NCBI GenBank assembly: GCA_019454045.1
Contig: SKCR01023801.1
Span: 182,912 to 246,911, forward strand
Direction: 5' to 3'
Source: Zanthoxylum bungeanum
Taxonomy: Eukaryota; Streptophyta; Magnoliopsida; Sapindales; Rutaceae
Length of the DNA stretch: 64,000 nucleotides
Positions 11,017 through 22,830 of the stretch are shown here, in pieces (positions within the stretch are counted from its first letter, which is position 1; each line of letters opens with the position of its first letter). The position numbers and the translations under genes are program-made. Below the pieces are notes generated by a model, which had not been told where the DNA came from, made no database searches, and saw only the letters and a program-made list of their open reading frames with translations.

Positions 11017-11424
11017 GATTGTCAGGGGTTGTTTTTGACCAAAGTCAAGCCCTTGTCAGTCAAAGATGTGCTTTAATCACGAGGCTTTGTTATATATCGG
11101 TGTCGTGTCCAAGTTGTGGTTTGTTTTTGACCAAAGTCAAGACCACTTCTTGTCCATAGACATTTGATTACGAAGCTTCCCTGTCAATGGGTCCACGCTT
11201 GACTGGGATCACTAGGTTGTTTTTGGCCAAAGCCAAGGCCTAGTTGATTCAGAGGAAACGGGTAGGGTATATATTCGATATATAGGCATATATTAGATAT
11301 ATGTTTCGGACTTGGATGTCCACCTACTGGATCTAGGAGTTGGATGGGATCCAATTGATCTTCGACATCTACCTTGTTAATTATCATACAATTTTTTATT
11401 GACCAAAGTCAGGATTGTATGATA
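11017..11424 (+). repeat. Four hairpins around a conserved (G)ACCAAAGTC core
   Basis: Four copies of TTGTTTTTGACCAAAGTCAAG-like sequence are each flanked by different complementary arms: GTCAGGGG with CCCTTGTC (11021/11050), AAGTTGTGGT with ACCACTTCTT (11111/11142), ACTAGG with CCTAGT (11211/11239), and an 11-bp perfect arm TATCATACAAT with ATTGTATGATA (11382/11414). The first arm pair is imperfect. Equivalent hairpins occur in C (28500-28900) and, reversed, in E (54615-55000), with paired changes in the arms. Confidence 0.75.
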
Positions 11425-11589
11425 CTTTAACGGGATCCTAGCCCACTAGGAAACACGGTTTCCCGAGTACTCCACAGAGGGTTAGAGGCTCGACGAAAAA
11501 TAGTGGGAGGCAAGTATTGAATTTGCAACATTCGTTCGAATACTCGCTAAACACGCTCATTTTATTTTATTTCGTCATTAGATTAAATG

Positions 11590-11853
11590 TTAGTTGGACT
11601 AATATTTAAATTGTTGTTTTTAATAAACAGTTGGACTGTATTATACTTGATTATATATAATTGGATTATATTAATCATATATTTGAATTAATTAATTTCA
11701 GTTTACAGTTGATTTTATAATTGGATTATAGTAATCAATGTAATTGAGGTTAATTAATTTGGATTATATTTGATTATATAGTTGGACTATTATAATCATT
11801 ATAATATATAGTACCACTAATCGTTGATTAAATAGTTGGACTATTGTAATCAA
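11590..11853 (+). repeat. Six leader hairpins with TGG loops
   Basis: Stems that change from copy to copy surround TTGGA, that is a TGG loop closed by T-A: TTAG (11590-11602), ACAG (11627-11639), TATAA (11656-11670 and 11716-11730), and longer ones TGATTATATAG (11771-11798) and TTGATTAAATAG (11824-11853). C (29077-29270) and E (minus strand, 54185-54450) have the same series; some C loops are TAG. Confidence 0.8.
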
Positions 11854-12097
11854 GATAAAATTGAAAAGTTGGATATTTAAAATATAATCTAGGATTAAAA
11901 TATTTTAAATGATTTAATTTTCAAATTGGGAATAAATAATAGGTTACCTTATTTGATAAAATAACTTATTATACGTTACGCCCAAAATTAAGCAAATAGT
12001 AGAGCATAAAATCTTTGGAAGATTTATGCGATGATGACTTTAATGCTTAATTAATATACTTATAATAAATCTATCTTTAGATTTAAAAGTATTAAAA

Positions 12098-14880
12098 TTG
12101 CAATTAATAATTCTTGGAGAATTAATTGACTATTCTAGTGGAGAAAAGTCAAAGTTTGCAATTGGGCATGTAGCACAAGGTGCACATCGTTTCAATATTC
12201 CAAAACCCAAGGCTTGGCCAAAGGTTTGTGAAATATCGAAAATGATAATTGACATATCCCGAAGTGACTACCATTTAGATATTGGAACACGAAGGAATTA
12301 AAGAAAGGGCGAGGCTCTGACTTTAAATATATTTGTCTAAGTTATGTTCACTACTAGTATTGAAATTAGATTTTAAATACTTAGTGTGGTACATAAAATA
12401 TATATGATACCGAGATAAACACCTTAGATGTGAATAACAGAATTTATATTTTGAATATAAATAAAATCTCAAACATATAAAAATGACAAATAAAAAGCTC
12501 ATATTGATTTGATCAATAGAGACTTATTTGTGGCATTGTTGTCTGGGACACAATTAAACAAGACTCGTATATCCAGACTTTTGAAGAGTGGGTACTAGGA
12601 CTGATTTGACTATTCAAATAAGGTCTACGAATCTAGTTTACTAGGTAAAGTACCTAAAATACTATTTACTAGGTAATAGTGTAAAGGCCACCGATCTGTA
12701 ACCCTATTCATGGTGAAGTAAGTGGGCCCATATCTAGCTTGGCTAGATGTGTACATGAATATTTCGTGACCTTAACGGATGTGGCATCACATTATGGTTG
12801 TGTGTTTCTTTTGAAGAACACAAATACGAAACTTTGAGTTTCGACACGAAGTATACAAACAGATCGGCTGTAGTATTATGCCGCTACGGTAAGACCGTAT
12901 TGGTAAATACTTAAGCAGTAAGTTTCATACATACATGAAAGAGTACGGTATTCTTTCATATGAGGACTCCTCCCGAGACACGTCATTGACGCGGTGTGTC
13001 AGAACTAAAAAACAAGTTTTGTTGGACATGATTAGGTTTTTTCGTGAGTCGCTCTGAGCTACTGTTTCCTTCAACAGGATATGTATTAACAGTGCAAAAC
13101 TTATTTAGAATAAGGTTCCATGTAAATCTGTTTGACAGATATCATATAGGATATGAACAGGAAAGAAACGAGGTTTCTCATTCCTGATAATTTGGGTATG
13201 CCAGGCATAAAGTTTGGATGGTACCAAACTAAGAACCCAAATTGGATTAGTGCCAATATAGGTTATCCTAAGGGAAACCATAAGTATAGTACTTATAAAT
13301 CCCACATGAGAACAATATGATTGTTGCTCACCATGCGGTTTTCCTGAGAGGAATACCGATATGCAGTGGTCAGTGGGAGGATAGTGATACTCGATGAAAA
13401 TTGGAGTAATACTATTCAAAGCACGAAGTCCTTAATGGAACACAAATAGTTCATCAATGATGAATCTATACCATTAATCTTCAAACACACAAGAAATCGG
13501 GTAGATCGGATAGAGTCAGAAAACAACCTAGGGTATGGGTTTCTGATCTAACCTCATTAAGATGTCAATCTTATGAAGGTATATCCACCGACTACGTTTT
13601 GAGGAAGTGAACGAAGGTATCGACTCCCTGTTATGGCAAAGTGCCATGAGTCCGAAATGGATTTCATGTATAACGACTATTTTGGATACTAGTTGTTGTA
13701 CCACGAGGCATTGTGCCTATGGTACATTAAACGTCTTCAAGGAAGACATACATGGAAGGCAACATACCAACGTACAAAGCAGGGTTTTGACGGAAAGGTA
13801 TCGTTATCAACATTGTGTTAATAACGGTTCAACCTTTTACCTGTTGCCATGGTAAATCCATTTTGAAAATGCGTGTGAAAACTGTATATTTCATTTATGA
13901 AATATGTCAGTTACAAATCAAAATCGTTTTCCTGAAAAGGAAACCTTTTGGAGAATGTTTATAACATTCTGACGATTTTGTATAACCGACAAACAAGGTT
14001 TGCGGATTATTCAATCCATGTTTGGATTGAAGCAGCATAGGGTTCTTGGAACTGACGTTTTGAAATAATCATAATGGTTATGATTTAACTCAAAACGAAA
14101 TAATTCTTGTGTATATATAAGAGGTTAGTGGGAGAGGGCACTGACAATGAAATTCCCATAAAAATAATCGGTGAAAGCTTGGCTTTCATAAGAAATTCTC
14201 CGTAGAATTCTGGGGAGTAACAACCTTATTCAAGGAATAAAGATCTACTGGGCTAGATTTGGAGTTGGTAACACTCTCTGGGAAATTGTACATTTAAAAT
14301 GTATGTATTGGTGTCTCATACGCTTTGAGCATATGGAGTCACAATCGTGTCAATCCAAGTGATAGTCACTGGATTAAAGTTAAGGACATCTGTTAGTATC
14401 TTAGAGAACTAAAGATGTTGTCTTAAACTATGGAGATGGAGAACTTGAAGTGACTGGGATCACTACTGCAAGTTCCCAAACAATTAATACTACGGTACTA
14501 TAAAGTTTGAACACTGGGACAGTGAGCTGGAAATCTTCCGAGCAAGATAACTGTTGCCGAATTAACAACAATGCGGATTATTGCTGCAGCTGAGGCAGCA
14601 ATAGAAGCCATTTGGATCGATAATAAATCTAATTAGATTAGATATAGTTCTGTTAGCAGCTGAGCTAGGCGTCAGCACAGGCTAAAGAATTAAAGGTCTC
14701 ATCGACGATCCAGATATATACTTCTATATCATCTGATTCGTTCGGATCATACATCGTAGCGATGTGATGATCGTGTAAATCGCGTCAGACGATAATTAAG
14801 CAAATCCGCTGACGAAAACCTTTCCTCAGAATTTGAGCGATAGTACATAGTTCAGGTGTGGGACACTTGAGTGACTGGCT
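12098..14880 (+). pseudogene. Degenerate Copia gag-pol of element A
   Basis: No long frame survives, but fragments appear in Copia order. A gag hinge-like stretch lies at 12150-12300 (KPKAWPK). An LWH...LGH integrase start is at about 12530-12560. An integrase core with TDVASxxGCVF-like remains lies around 12775-13060. Reverse transcriptase remnants run from about 13450 to 14230. RNase H remnants, including VKDIC..L-like and AEAAIEA-like pieces, lie at 14370-14640. Numerous stops and frameshifts are shared in style with C and E, so the damage probably predates the last transposition. Confidence 0.7.
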
Positions 14881-14887
14881 ATGTGCC

Positions 14888-14897
14888 AAGTGGGAGA
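14888..14897 (+). other. Polypurine tract of Copia A
   Basis: AAGTGGGAGA lies one base before the 3' LTR start. The same tract precedes the 3' LTRs of B, C, D and E. It primes plus-strand DNA synthesis. Confidence 0.88.
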
Positions 14898-14898
14898 T

Positions 14899-17040
14899 TG
14901 TTGGATAATATGACCCATAGCGTCACTATTTGCACAGATCATTGTGTTGTTGTAGCAAATTAACTATGTGACAAGGAAATTGCACTCTCATCATCATTTG
15001 TGATTAGATCACCATAGATATATAAAAGAAGAGAGGTCTCTATGATTAGTACCTGGACTGAGAATGATATGAGACAGTATCAGTCCCCGAAGGTTTAATC
15101 ATTAAATATCCCTAGCCGTAGTATTATCGAGACTGGACATCGATAATGCGGAATAGGCTAGTATTGCACTTGTGCGCGTTTGTGAGGGCGCAACGGCATA
15201 GTTCTCATATATATAAGTATTGATACTTATGCAAGTGCGATAGGAGGTCGTGTTTCACCGACAGTACGGGAAACAGCTTCGCTCTGGATAGACCCCTCGG
15301 AATCCCATTGGTATTATGACTATGTGTCTATGGGAGGCCGAAATCAAGGTAGGTGTGTATGGTCTTAACTTGAGACTTACATCGCTAATACTTACGATAA
15401 TCGATAGACTTTGGTCTTGGTGGTAAGGGGCTTTAACGGGTTCTGAGTACACCACTTCTGGGTTTATCAGAGAGTCGTAGAGTATTGGGTGTGATGTCGA
15501 GACGGAAGTATCACTTCAGTCATATTGGAGATGATGTCATGCAGGATACGGTACTAGTGCTCTTGAGTGCTGCGCAGCCAATCAGGATATTATGACCAGG
15601 TCATGAATATCCGATTATAGAGACTATGTTACCAGACATCCGACATGTGCTTCGGACGGGGCAGACACTTATCCAGCCCCAGCCCTAGCACGTGATTATC
15701 CGATACTGGGCCGATATACACAATACTACGGTATACTACGCTTGATACAGATCTATATATTCCTGTAAGAATATTTCTGGAGAATTGGGTAGGCATGGCG
15801 CTTTGCTAGAAGCCAACCTTGTCTTGTAAATCGATATAAACGTAGTACGAGGTACTTACGTGTTCGGACAGTCCGACGATCGTATTTACTGCCAACATAT
15901 CCGGAGATCTCATGGGTCGCTTCCTGAAGATTCACCGATGACGTATGACTACTCACTTTGATTAATCTGGGATTAATTAGAAGAGAGAGATAGAATTAAT
16001 CTGGGATTAATTCGTTGAGAGAGAAAATTAATCTGGATTAATTACGAAGATAGATTTTTTATCTCGATAAAATATCGTTAAAGAGAGAGAACGATTAATT
16101 TGGAATTAATCGATAAAAAATATATATCGATATATTATTAGAAATTGGATTTCAACGCGGAATTAAAATTAGATTTTAATTCGGGCGAACGAATTAATTT
16201 AGAATTAATTCGTTAGCGACGTGAATAGTGAATTCGCTAGGCGTAATCACTTATTACGACGCGACGGAAAATTCGTTAATTTGGAATTAGCGAACCCGAG
16301 CCCGAGAGTGATTGCGAGCGCATTCGCATTTCGAATTCGAGCGCGGCACGCGAGTCACATCAAGCGTCAATCGTTTGTCACATCAATGCGTCAAATCAAT
16401 TGTCACTTTGAGTGATGTGACTTGACAACATGTCACTTTATTAAAGTAATGTGATGTGACTTAAAGTTAAAAGTAAAAGTGATGGAATATGAAAAGGTTT
16501 TGAATATATATATGTTTTATTTATTTTTGAAAATAAATGAATAAATATATATTACTTTTTCTTTTCCCTTTACAACATAATTCGGGTCCCTCTCTCTCTA
16601 CATGCAAACTTCACGGTTTCTCTCATCTCCCTCTCTTTTTCTTCTTCATCTCCTTCACGCCTGGGGCGATGGCGCGCTCTTCTCTATTTTTCTGGGTTCA
16701 CCGAAAATTGAGAAGCAAAATGGAAGATGAACAAGTGCTAGCACACCTTGAGTAATACATAGGTGATAGGGAAGTGTCTTCATGAGCTTGGAAAGCTGAA
16801 GCTTTGAGCTTCAATGGTGCTCATCAATGGCCGAACATGGAGGAAGCTGAACCAGTCACCACCGTGCGTTCACTGCAGTTCCAGAAGCCATTGCCGAGCT
16901 TGGAGGGAGGCAAAATCGCACCTTTTTCTTCATTCATCAAAACCGAAATTCAATGTGAGTATTTCCCACCTCCTTTGATGTTTCATATGCGGTTTTTTGT
17001 GCATGATTTGTTGATCTTGGGACTTGATTGAACTCTTACA
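14899..17040 (+). repeat. 3' LTR of Copia A
   Basis: 2142 bp, nearly the same as 6886-9016, with short indels such as an extra CAT near 14990. It is followed directly by the right GGCAT target copy (17041-17045). Confidence 0.93.
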
Positions 17041-17763
17041 GGCATGTTGCTAGATGTCAACCTTGGTCATTGAAATCGAACGACCATCTGATCGGAGGAT
17101 AATTTATGTTCGATTAAATTAACATGACATTTCATGTCCAACTTGAGAGGAACCCAAAGGTCACACACAACAAAGTCGAAATCAATGGTTAAATAACATA
17201 TATGATTGATGTAGGAATTGTTCATAATAAATGGTTCAATGTGTTTAATTATTGAACAGATCATTTATGAGGTTCCATAATGGCTTAGGGATTGGTGAAT
17301 GACGATAGGGCACTTTGGGATTGGAATAAATAAATAAATAAATAAACATGAATTGTAATTTTTTTTTTATTTGTTATTTGTTTTGAATTCCAATTCAGCC
17401 CAAACTCTTATTAGGGTTTTATAATCTCATTAAACCACTAAATAAGATCCAATGGCTGAGATTAAATTAGCTTTTATCCCACATCGGATTCTTAGTTAAT
17501 TTTGTTGTCTTTGGAGCACCTATATAAAAACCCAAAGAATTCTTTACAAATTTTTGCACCAACCTTTCATATCTTGGGTTTATATAAGTGAGCAACTCTA
17601 AAGTTAAAGAGTAAATGATTTGGTTAAGATTTGAATTGTGAAATTGTATTTAAGTTCACGCATTGTAAAAAACGTGAATAGTAAATGTATTTGAATAAAA
17701 TAAAATGCAATATCATGATTAAATATTAATCAAAGTTATTTAATGCCTAAAATAATTCCAACA
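17041..17763 (+). repeat. 5' LTR of element B, segment 3
   Basis: Continues the LTR B sequence from GGCATGTTGCTAGATG, matching 23692-24262, and then runs about 155 bp further than the 3' copy. It ends ATTCCAACA at 17763 before a primer-site-like sequence. It contains the CTATATAAA-type TATA sequence near 17520. Confidence 0.85.
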
Positions 17764-17776
17764 TATTAAAGCTCAT
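17764..17776 (+). other. Degraded primer-binding site of element B
   Basis: TATTAAAGCTCAT follows the LTR end. It resembles the initiator Met site TGGTATCAGAGCTCAT with C-to-T and G-to-A changes. Confidence 0.45.
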
Positions 17777-18878
17777 ATGCTTGATGATTCTATGTATGAT
17801 TAGAATTGGCATGATTATTTTAGGGTGAAAACATCTAGAGACTTTTGAAGGAAATAGAGAGTGTATTGCTTATCACATAGCTAAGTAATTATTCCGTGAT
17901 GAACTTAGAGATTTATTACCTTTAAGGCTAATAAATATAAATCACTTGTTTATAATAAAAGACATTATAAAAGATACAAGTGGGGTGGGACCAAGGCGTT
18001 AATAAAACTTTCCAAACTAAAGTTAATTTAAACCAAGGTATTACTAGAGTTAGATAATGATTTGTGTTTGTCTTTCTTTCTTCACTCACTACCTTTTTGT
18101 AGCCAAAAGGAAAACTGTGAAGACATCTAGATAATCATTTACTAAAGCTTACTTTAAAGCATATTTAAAGTGTTGGACTAATTTGGAGGATCTATTGTTT
18201 ATTCCTGTCACCAAGGGAATAAGAGCCTAAGAGGTAAGAGTATTTAAGAGAGTTCGCTCCACCCTCCAACTGGGGAATTTTAAATGGAGGAATCCATTTG
18301 ACAGTTATTCACTTAAACTTGCTAAAATCCTCAATAATAATTTAAGTCTAAAATTTGCCTCTCATTGTAAAGTATAGACCCAAAGGGCTTAAACCGTATT
18401 GGCAGGACTATGCTTTACCAGACTGACCAATACCAATTTGTCCCTAAATCATACTATTGATAATGGTTTGACTTTTCCGAGTCATAAGACGCATCGACCT
18501 ATAGACGTTGTCTTATAACTTAGTGACAAAGATTGGGTGTCCACAAGGACTAGCATAAGCTATGACATGTTTGATGGCCCAACCCAATGATCAAGGAATT
18601 GTGATATATATCATAAATTGGTTAGGAACCTACCTAATTATCATATTTTATAACGACCGGTCCTAGTCGGAGTTATGAAATGATGATAATGGGATCCTTG
18701 CCCACAAGAAATCCATCATATTGGGGTTGATGCGATTTGCTTAAAATTTTGAAATAATTGAGTGTAAGCAACTTCATAATATTAAAAGCCATATTATTAT
18801 TAAACATTAATGAAAACATATTCCTAATTCTAACATTCTCTCTTAACAGGTGAGTTAAAATTTTTAACAAACATTCAA
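17777..18878 (+). other. Leader of element B
   Basis: About 1.1 kb without a supported ORF between primer site and gag. It is AT-rich and shows no strong repeats. Confidence 0.6.
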
Positions 18879-19708
18879 ATGGAAAACAGAGTATCACTTC
18901 GTTCCATCCTTGATGAGCATACGCTCAAAAGGGACAACTACAATGACTGTTTAGAAACCTTAAAATTGTTTTACAACAAGAAAAGATTTTCTATGTTCTT
19001 GAAAGACCATTTCCCCTTGAACCCGCAGAAGATGCTGACCAAAATATATTTGATGCTTGGAAGAAACACGTCGATGATGATGAGCAAGCAGTTTGCATAA
19101 TGTTTGGCTCTATGTCGGACGAACTTCAGAAAGCTCACGAAGATATGTATGCTCAAACCATTATCTTTCACTTGAATGAGTTGTATGCAACTTCCGTTCA
19201 TACCGTGAGATTCCAAGTGTCATGTGCCTTATTCCAAACAAGGTATAAAGAAGGATCTATTCGTGGACATGTACTTAAGATGATTGGCCACATTGAAAAA
19301 TTGGCCAACCTCGGGTTCATCATAGATCATGAGATAGGTCACGATCTAATTCTTCAGTCTTTACCAAAAGGCTTCTCTAACTTTATTATGTAGTTTCATC
19401 TGTCTGATAAAGAAGCTACTTTAGCAGAATTGTACGATCTGATAAAGCAAGCAGAGAAGGACTTGAAACCGGAGCTTAAAACCTCCGTCATGCTTACAGG
19501 TACGGACCTGAAGCCACGAGGCCCAAAGAAAAATAAGGGCAATGCCAAGGCTTCAGATAACCTAAAGCCCAATGGTAAGGTGGAGAAGAAAAAGGAAAAG
19601 GGGAAATGTTTCTTCTGTGGAAAGAAGGGTCATTGGAAGAAAGACTGCAGATCCTTGAAAGTCAATGAAGCTAGGGAAGCCCAAGAGGCCAAGAAGCCCA
19701 ATGCTTAA
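18879..19708 (+). pseudogene. Copia gag of element B (broken)
   Basis: Gag forms the virus-like particle and binds the element RNA. The start at 18879 gives MENRVSLRSILDEHTL, typical of Angela/Tork gag. Reading moves between frames near 18955 and 19090, continues at 19100-19393 (gag core, ALFQTRYKEGS), meets a TAG at 19391-19393, and resumes at about 19394-19708. The last part ends with a CCHC zinc knuckle CFFCGKKGHWKKDC at 19607-19648 within a lysine-rich tail. The TAG sits where the family normally has Gln. Confidence 0.85.
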
Positions 19709-20859
19709 GGTATGTTGTATATGATTGAACTATATTCTTAAAACTCTGAACCTCCTACTTGGGTGCTTGACACCGGTTGTGGGACTCACTTGTGTAACAA
19801 TGTGCAGGGCCTGAGAAAAAGTAGGAGACTCCGTCATGGGAAGGTTGACTTACGCATGGGTAATGAAGCAAAACTGGGGATGCATTGTGCGTGATGACAA
19901 AATATAGTTCATAGATTAATTATGGTTTTTTTCCGAATGGTTTAGTTTTAGACTTAGAAGATTGTGTTTATGTACCTTCTCTAGTAAAGAACATCATTTC
20001 AATTTCTTCTTTATGTAATAAAGGCTTTTCATGCCTAATAAGTTGTAATGAATGTTCTATTTATTTCAATGAAATAAAATATGGAGATGGTATTTTGAAT
20101 AATGGTATCTAGGTCTTACAAACTAACAAATAATGTTCAACCTTTAATATATACAACGTTAACTCGAATAATCTCAATGAATCACTTCTATGGCACAGTC
20201 GCTTAGGTCATATCAATGAAACAAGATTAACTAAGCTACATAAGGATGAGTATTTCAGACCCTTCAAATATGAACCTTATGGAACTTGTGAGTCTTGTTT
20301 ACTTGGTAAAATGACCAAATTACCCTTCAAAGGTAAATGACAACGTGCAACAGAGACATTAGAACTCATACACTCTGATGTATGCGGACCAATGTAAGTC
20401 ACCGCTAGAGGTGGATTCTCTTATTTCATTACCTTTATCGATGATCACTCACGATATGGGTATGTGTACCTTATGCGGTACAAATCTGAAGCCTTTGAGA
20501 AATTCAAAGTCTTCAAAGCTGAAGTAGAAAACCAGCTTAATAAAAGTATTAAGTCACTAAGGTCTGACCGAGGTGGTGAATACTTAAGCGACGAATTTCA
20601 AGATTACTTGAGAGAAAATGGCATTGTTTCCCAGTGGACTCCTCATGGAACTCTACAGCATAATGAGGTCTCCGAAAGGAGAAATCAGACATTATTAGAT
20701 ATGGTCCGATCAATGATGCCAGACACGGATCTACCTCTTTCATTTTGGGGTCTTGCTTTAGAAACTGCAACACTACTACTAAACCAAGTTCCTTCCAAGA
20801 CTGTTAGTCAAACACCATATGAGTTATGGTCTGGGAAAGTCCTAGTCTTAGTTATCTAA
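19709..20859 (+). pseudogene. Copia protease and integrase of element B (broken)
   Basis: The protease active site WVLDTGCGTHLCNN is visible at about 19758-19800. Integrase begins with LWHSRLGHI (about 20188) and CESCLLGK (about 20290), the HHCC zinc site. It continues with LIHSDVCGPM (about 20370) and an open stretch 20464-20859 carrying the second catalytic Asp (SDRGGEY) and the Glu in NEVSERRNQTLL. Stops lie at about 20337 and 20395, and a frameshift around 20840 leads into the next segment. The function, processing and integration of cDNA, is known for the family; this copy cannot produce the full protein. Confidence 0.85.
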
Positions 20860-22196
20860 GAGTTTGGGGATGTGACACATATGTTAAGCTCACACAAACT
20901 AACAAATTGGATGATAGGGTAGTTAAATGTAAGTTTGTAGGATATGCCTTGAACTCAAGAGTATACGTGTTCTACGTCGCAAATGAACAAAGAACATTTG
21001 TCTCACGAAATGCTAAATTTCTAGAGAATGAATTCATTCTCAAGAAACATAGTGGGAGTAGACTTGACCTCGATGAGGTACGAGAAGAACAAACTAACAT
21101 AGAACTAAATCCCAGGCCCCTCAAAAGGGCAGTGACGGAACAACCACAAGGTTATGAACTTAGAAGGTCTGGTAGGGAAAGACATGAGCCTGAAAGATAT
21201 GGTTTCCATATTGATAAGGAACATGATCAGGTCATTGATAATGACGATCCCACCAGTTATGACGAAGCAATGTGTGACATTGATTCAGTAAAGTGGCTTG
21301 AGGCCATGAAATCCGAAATAGACTCTATGTATGGAAATCAAGTCTGGGACTCGGTGGATGCACCTGATGGGATAAAACCCATAGGTTGCAAGTGGATTTA
21401 CAAGCGTAAAACTGATGCAGAAGACAACATCCAAACCTATAAGGCTAGGTTGGTGGCGAAAGGTTATAGACAAATCCAAGGAATTGACTATGACGAAATC
21501 TTCTCGCCTGTTGCAATGATAAAATCCATTCGAATTTTACTGGAACTAGCTGCACACTTTGATTATGAGATTTGGTAGATGGCTGTCAAAACAGCCTTCC
21601 TTAATGGGAACCTCGTAGAGGAAGTCTATATGACACAACCTGAGGGGTTTGCATCTAAGGATGATCATAATAAAGTATGCAAGATTAAACGATCTATTTA
21701 TGGACTCAAGCAAGCCTTCAGAAGTTGGAATATACGATTTGATGAGACAATCAAAGAATTTGACTTCATCAAAAATGTAGACGAGCCTTGTGTTTACAGG
21801 AAAAGTAGTGAGAGTGCTGTTGTATTTCTTGTTTTATATGTCGATGACATATTAATCATCGGGAATGATATTCCCATGATGCAAGCCACCAAACAATGGT
21901 TATCTCAGAATTTCTCCATGAAAGATTTGGGAGAAACAACCTATATCCTCGGCATTAAGATCTACCGTAATAGATCTAAGAGGTTGTTAGGACTTTCTCA
22001 ATCTACATACATAGATAAAGTTTTGAAAAGATTCAAAATGGAAGATTCCAAAAGAGGTAATTTACCTACTTGTCATGGAATCAAATTATCTAAGGAGGAA
22101 TGTCCATATACTCCTTCAGATAGAGAGCGTATGAGTAGGGTCCCTTATGCTTGCAATAAGATCGATCATGTACGCCATGCTATGTACAAGACCTGA
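20826..22196 (+). pseudogene. Copia integrase C-terminus and reverse transcriptase of element B
   Basis: The frame from 20826 covers the integrase C-terminal region (LRVWGCDTYVK...), a linker, and the start of reverse transcriptase (KWLEAMKSEIDSM, CKWIYKRKTDAEDN, YKARLVAKGY). One TAG at 21576-21578 interrupts it just before MAVKTAFLNG. The same frame then continues to 22196 with the polymerase motif YVDDILIIGND (21837 on) and GLKQAFRSWN. The frame is lost after about 22160. With only one stop in 1.3 kb, this is the best preserved pol part in the left half of the window. Confidence 0.88.
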
Positions 22197-22816
22197 TGTC
22201 TCTTATGCTCTTAGCATAACGAGCAGGTATCAGGAAAATACAACACTGGGCAGCTGTCAAAACAATCCTCAAGTATCTGAGAAGAACTAAGGATGTGTTC
22301 TTGACATACGGAGATTGTTCTGAGATAAAAGTCATTGGTTACAGTGATGCGAGCTTTCAGACTGATAGGGATGACAGAAGATCGCAAACATGATATCTGT
22401 TTACTTTGAATGACGGTGCTGTCAGTTGGAAAAGCTCAAAGCAGTCAACTACAGTGGACTCCACCACTGAAGCCGAGTATATTGCAGCATCTGAGGCACC
22501 TAAAGAAGCAGTCTGGATAAAGAAGTTCATCATGGAGCTGGAAGTGCTTCATGCGATAAAGAATGGCGTCATGATGTACTGTGACAACACGGGCGCCATT
22601 GCTCAATCAAAGGAACCAAGGTCCTACCAGAAATCCAAGCATGTACTCAGACGATTTCATCTCATCAGGGAGATTGTTGAGAGAAAAGAAGTTATTATAG
22701 AGAAAATACCCACAGAAGATAATCTTGCAGATTCTCTGACTAAAGGGCTGACTCAACAATATCATGATAGGCACACTCGAGAGTATGGTGTCCAGATTCA
22801 TACTAGTTGGCTATAG
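22197..22816 (+). pseudogene. Copia RNase H of element B
   Basis: The beginning, around 22197-22405, is frameshifted (a VLTYGD-like piece near 22290). The open part 22406-22816 carries WKSSKQSTTVDSTTEAEYIA, the catalytic Asp in YCDNTGAIA, and HLIREIVERKEV...LADSLTKGL, all typical of the C-terminal RNase H of Angela/Tork elements. It ends at 22816, just before the polypurine tract. Confidence 0.88.
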
Positions 22817-22819
22817 TGC

Positions 22820-22829
22820 AAGTGGGAGA
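22820..22829 (+). other. Polypurine tract of element B
   Basis: AAGTGGGAGA immediately precedes the 3' LTR start TGTTAGGGA. Confidence 0.85.
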
Positions 22830-22830
22830 T

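Larger units (their letters stand above)
9031..12097 (+). other. Long non-coding leader of Copia A
   Basis: About 3 kb between primer site and the first gag-like sequence, with no ORF of note. It is AT-rich, with many TTGATTGGATTGA-like quasi-repeats in 9100-9800, hairpins such as TTCAAT/TGG/ATTGAA, and two dense hairpin series (11017-11424 and 11590-11853). C and E have similar leaders in the same order, so this layout belongs to the family. Confidence 0.7.
6886..17040 (+). mobile_element. Complete Copia retrotransposon A (long LTR, coding-dead)
   Basis: Two LTRs (6886-9016 and 14899-17040) start TGTTGGATAATATGACCC and end GAACTCTTACA. They are flanked by the target duplication GGCAT at 6881-6885 and 17041-17045; the uninterrupted site is at 23692-23696. 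A primer site follows the 5' LTR and a purine tract precedes the 3' LTR. The LTRs differ by few substitutions and short indels by eye, which implies a fairly recent insertion. The interior holds only degenerate gag-pol and an unusually long leader of about 3 kb. The element probably moved with proteins supplied in trans. Family members are C, D and E. Confidence 0.93.
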
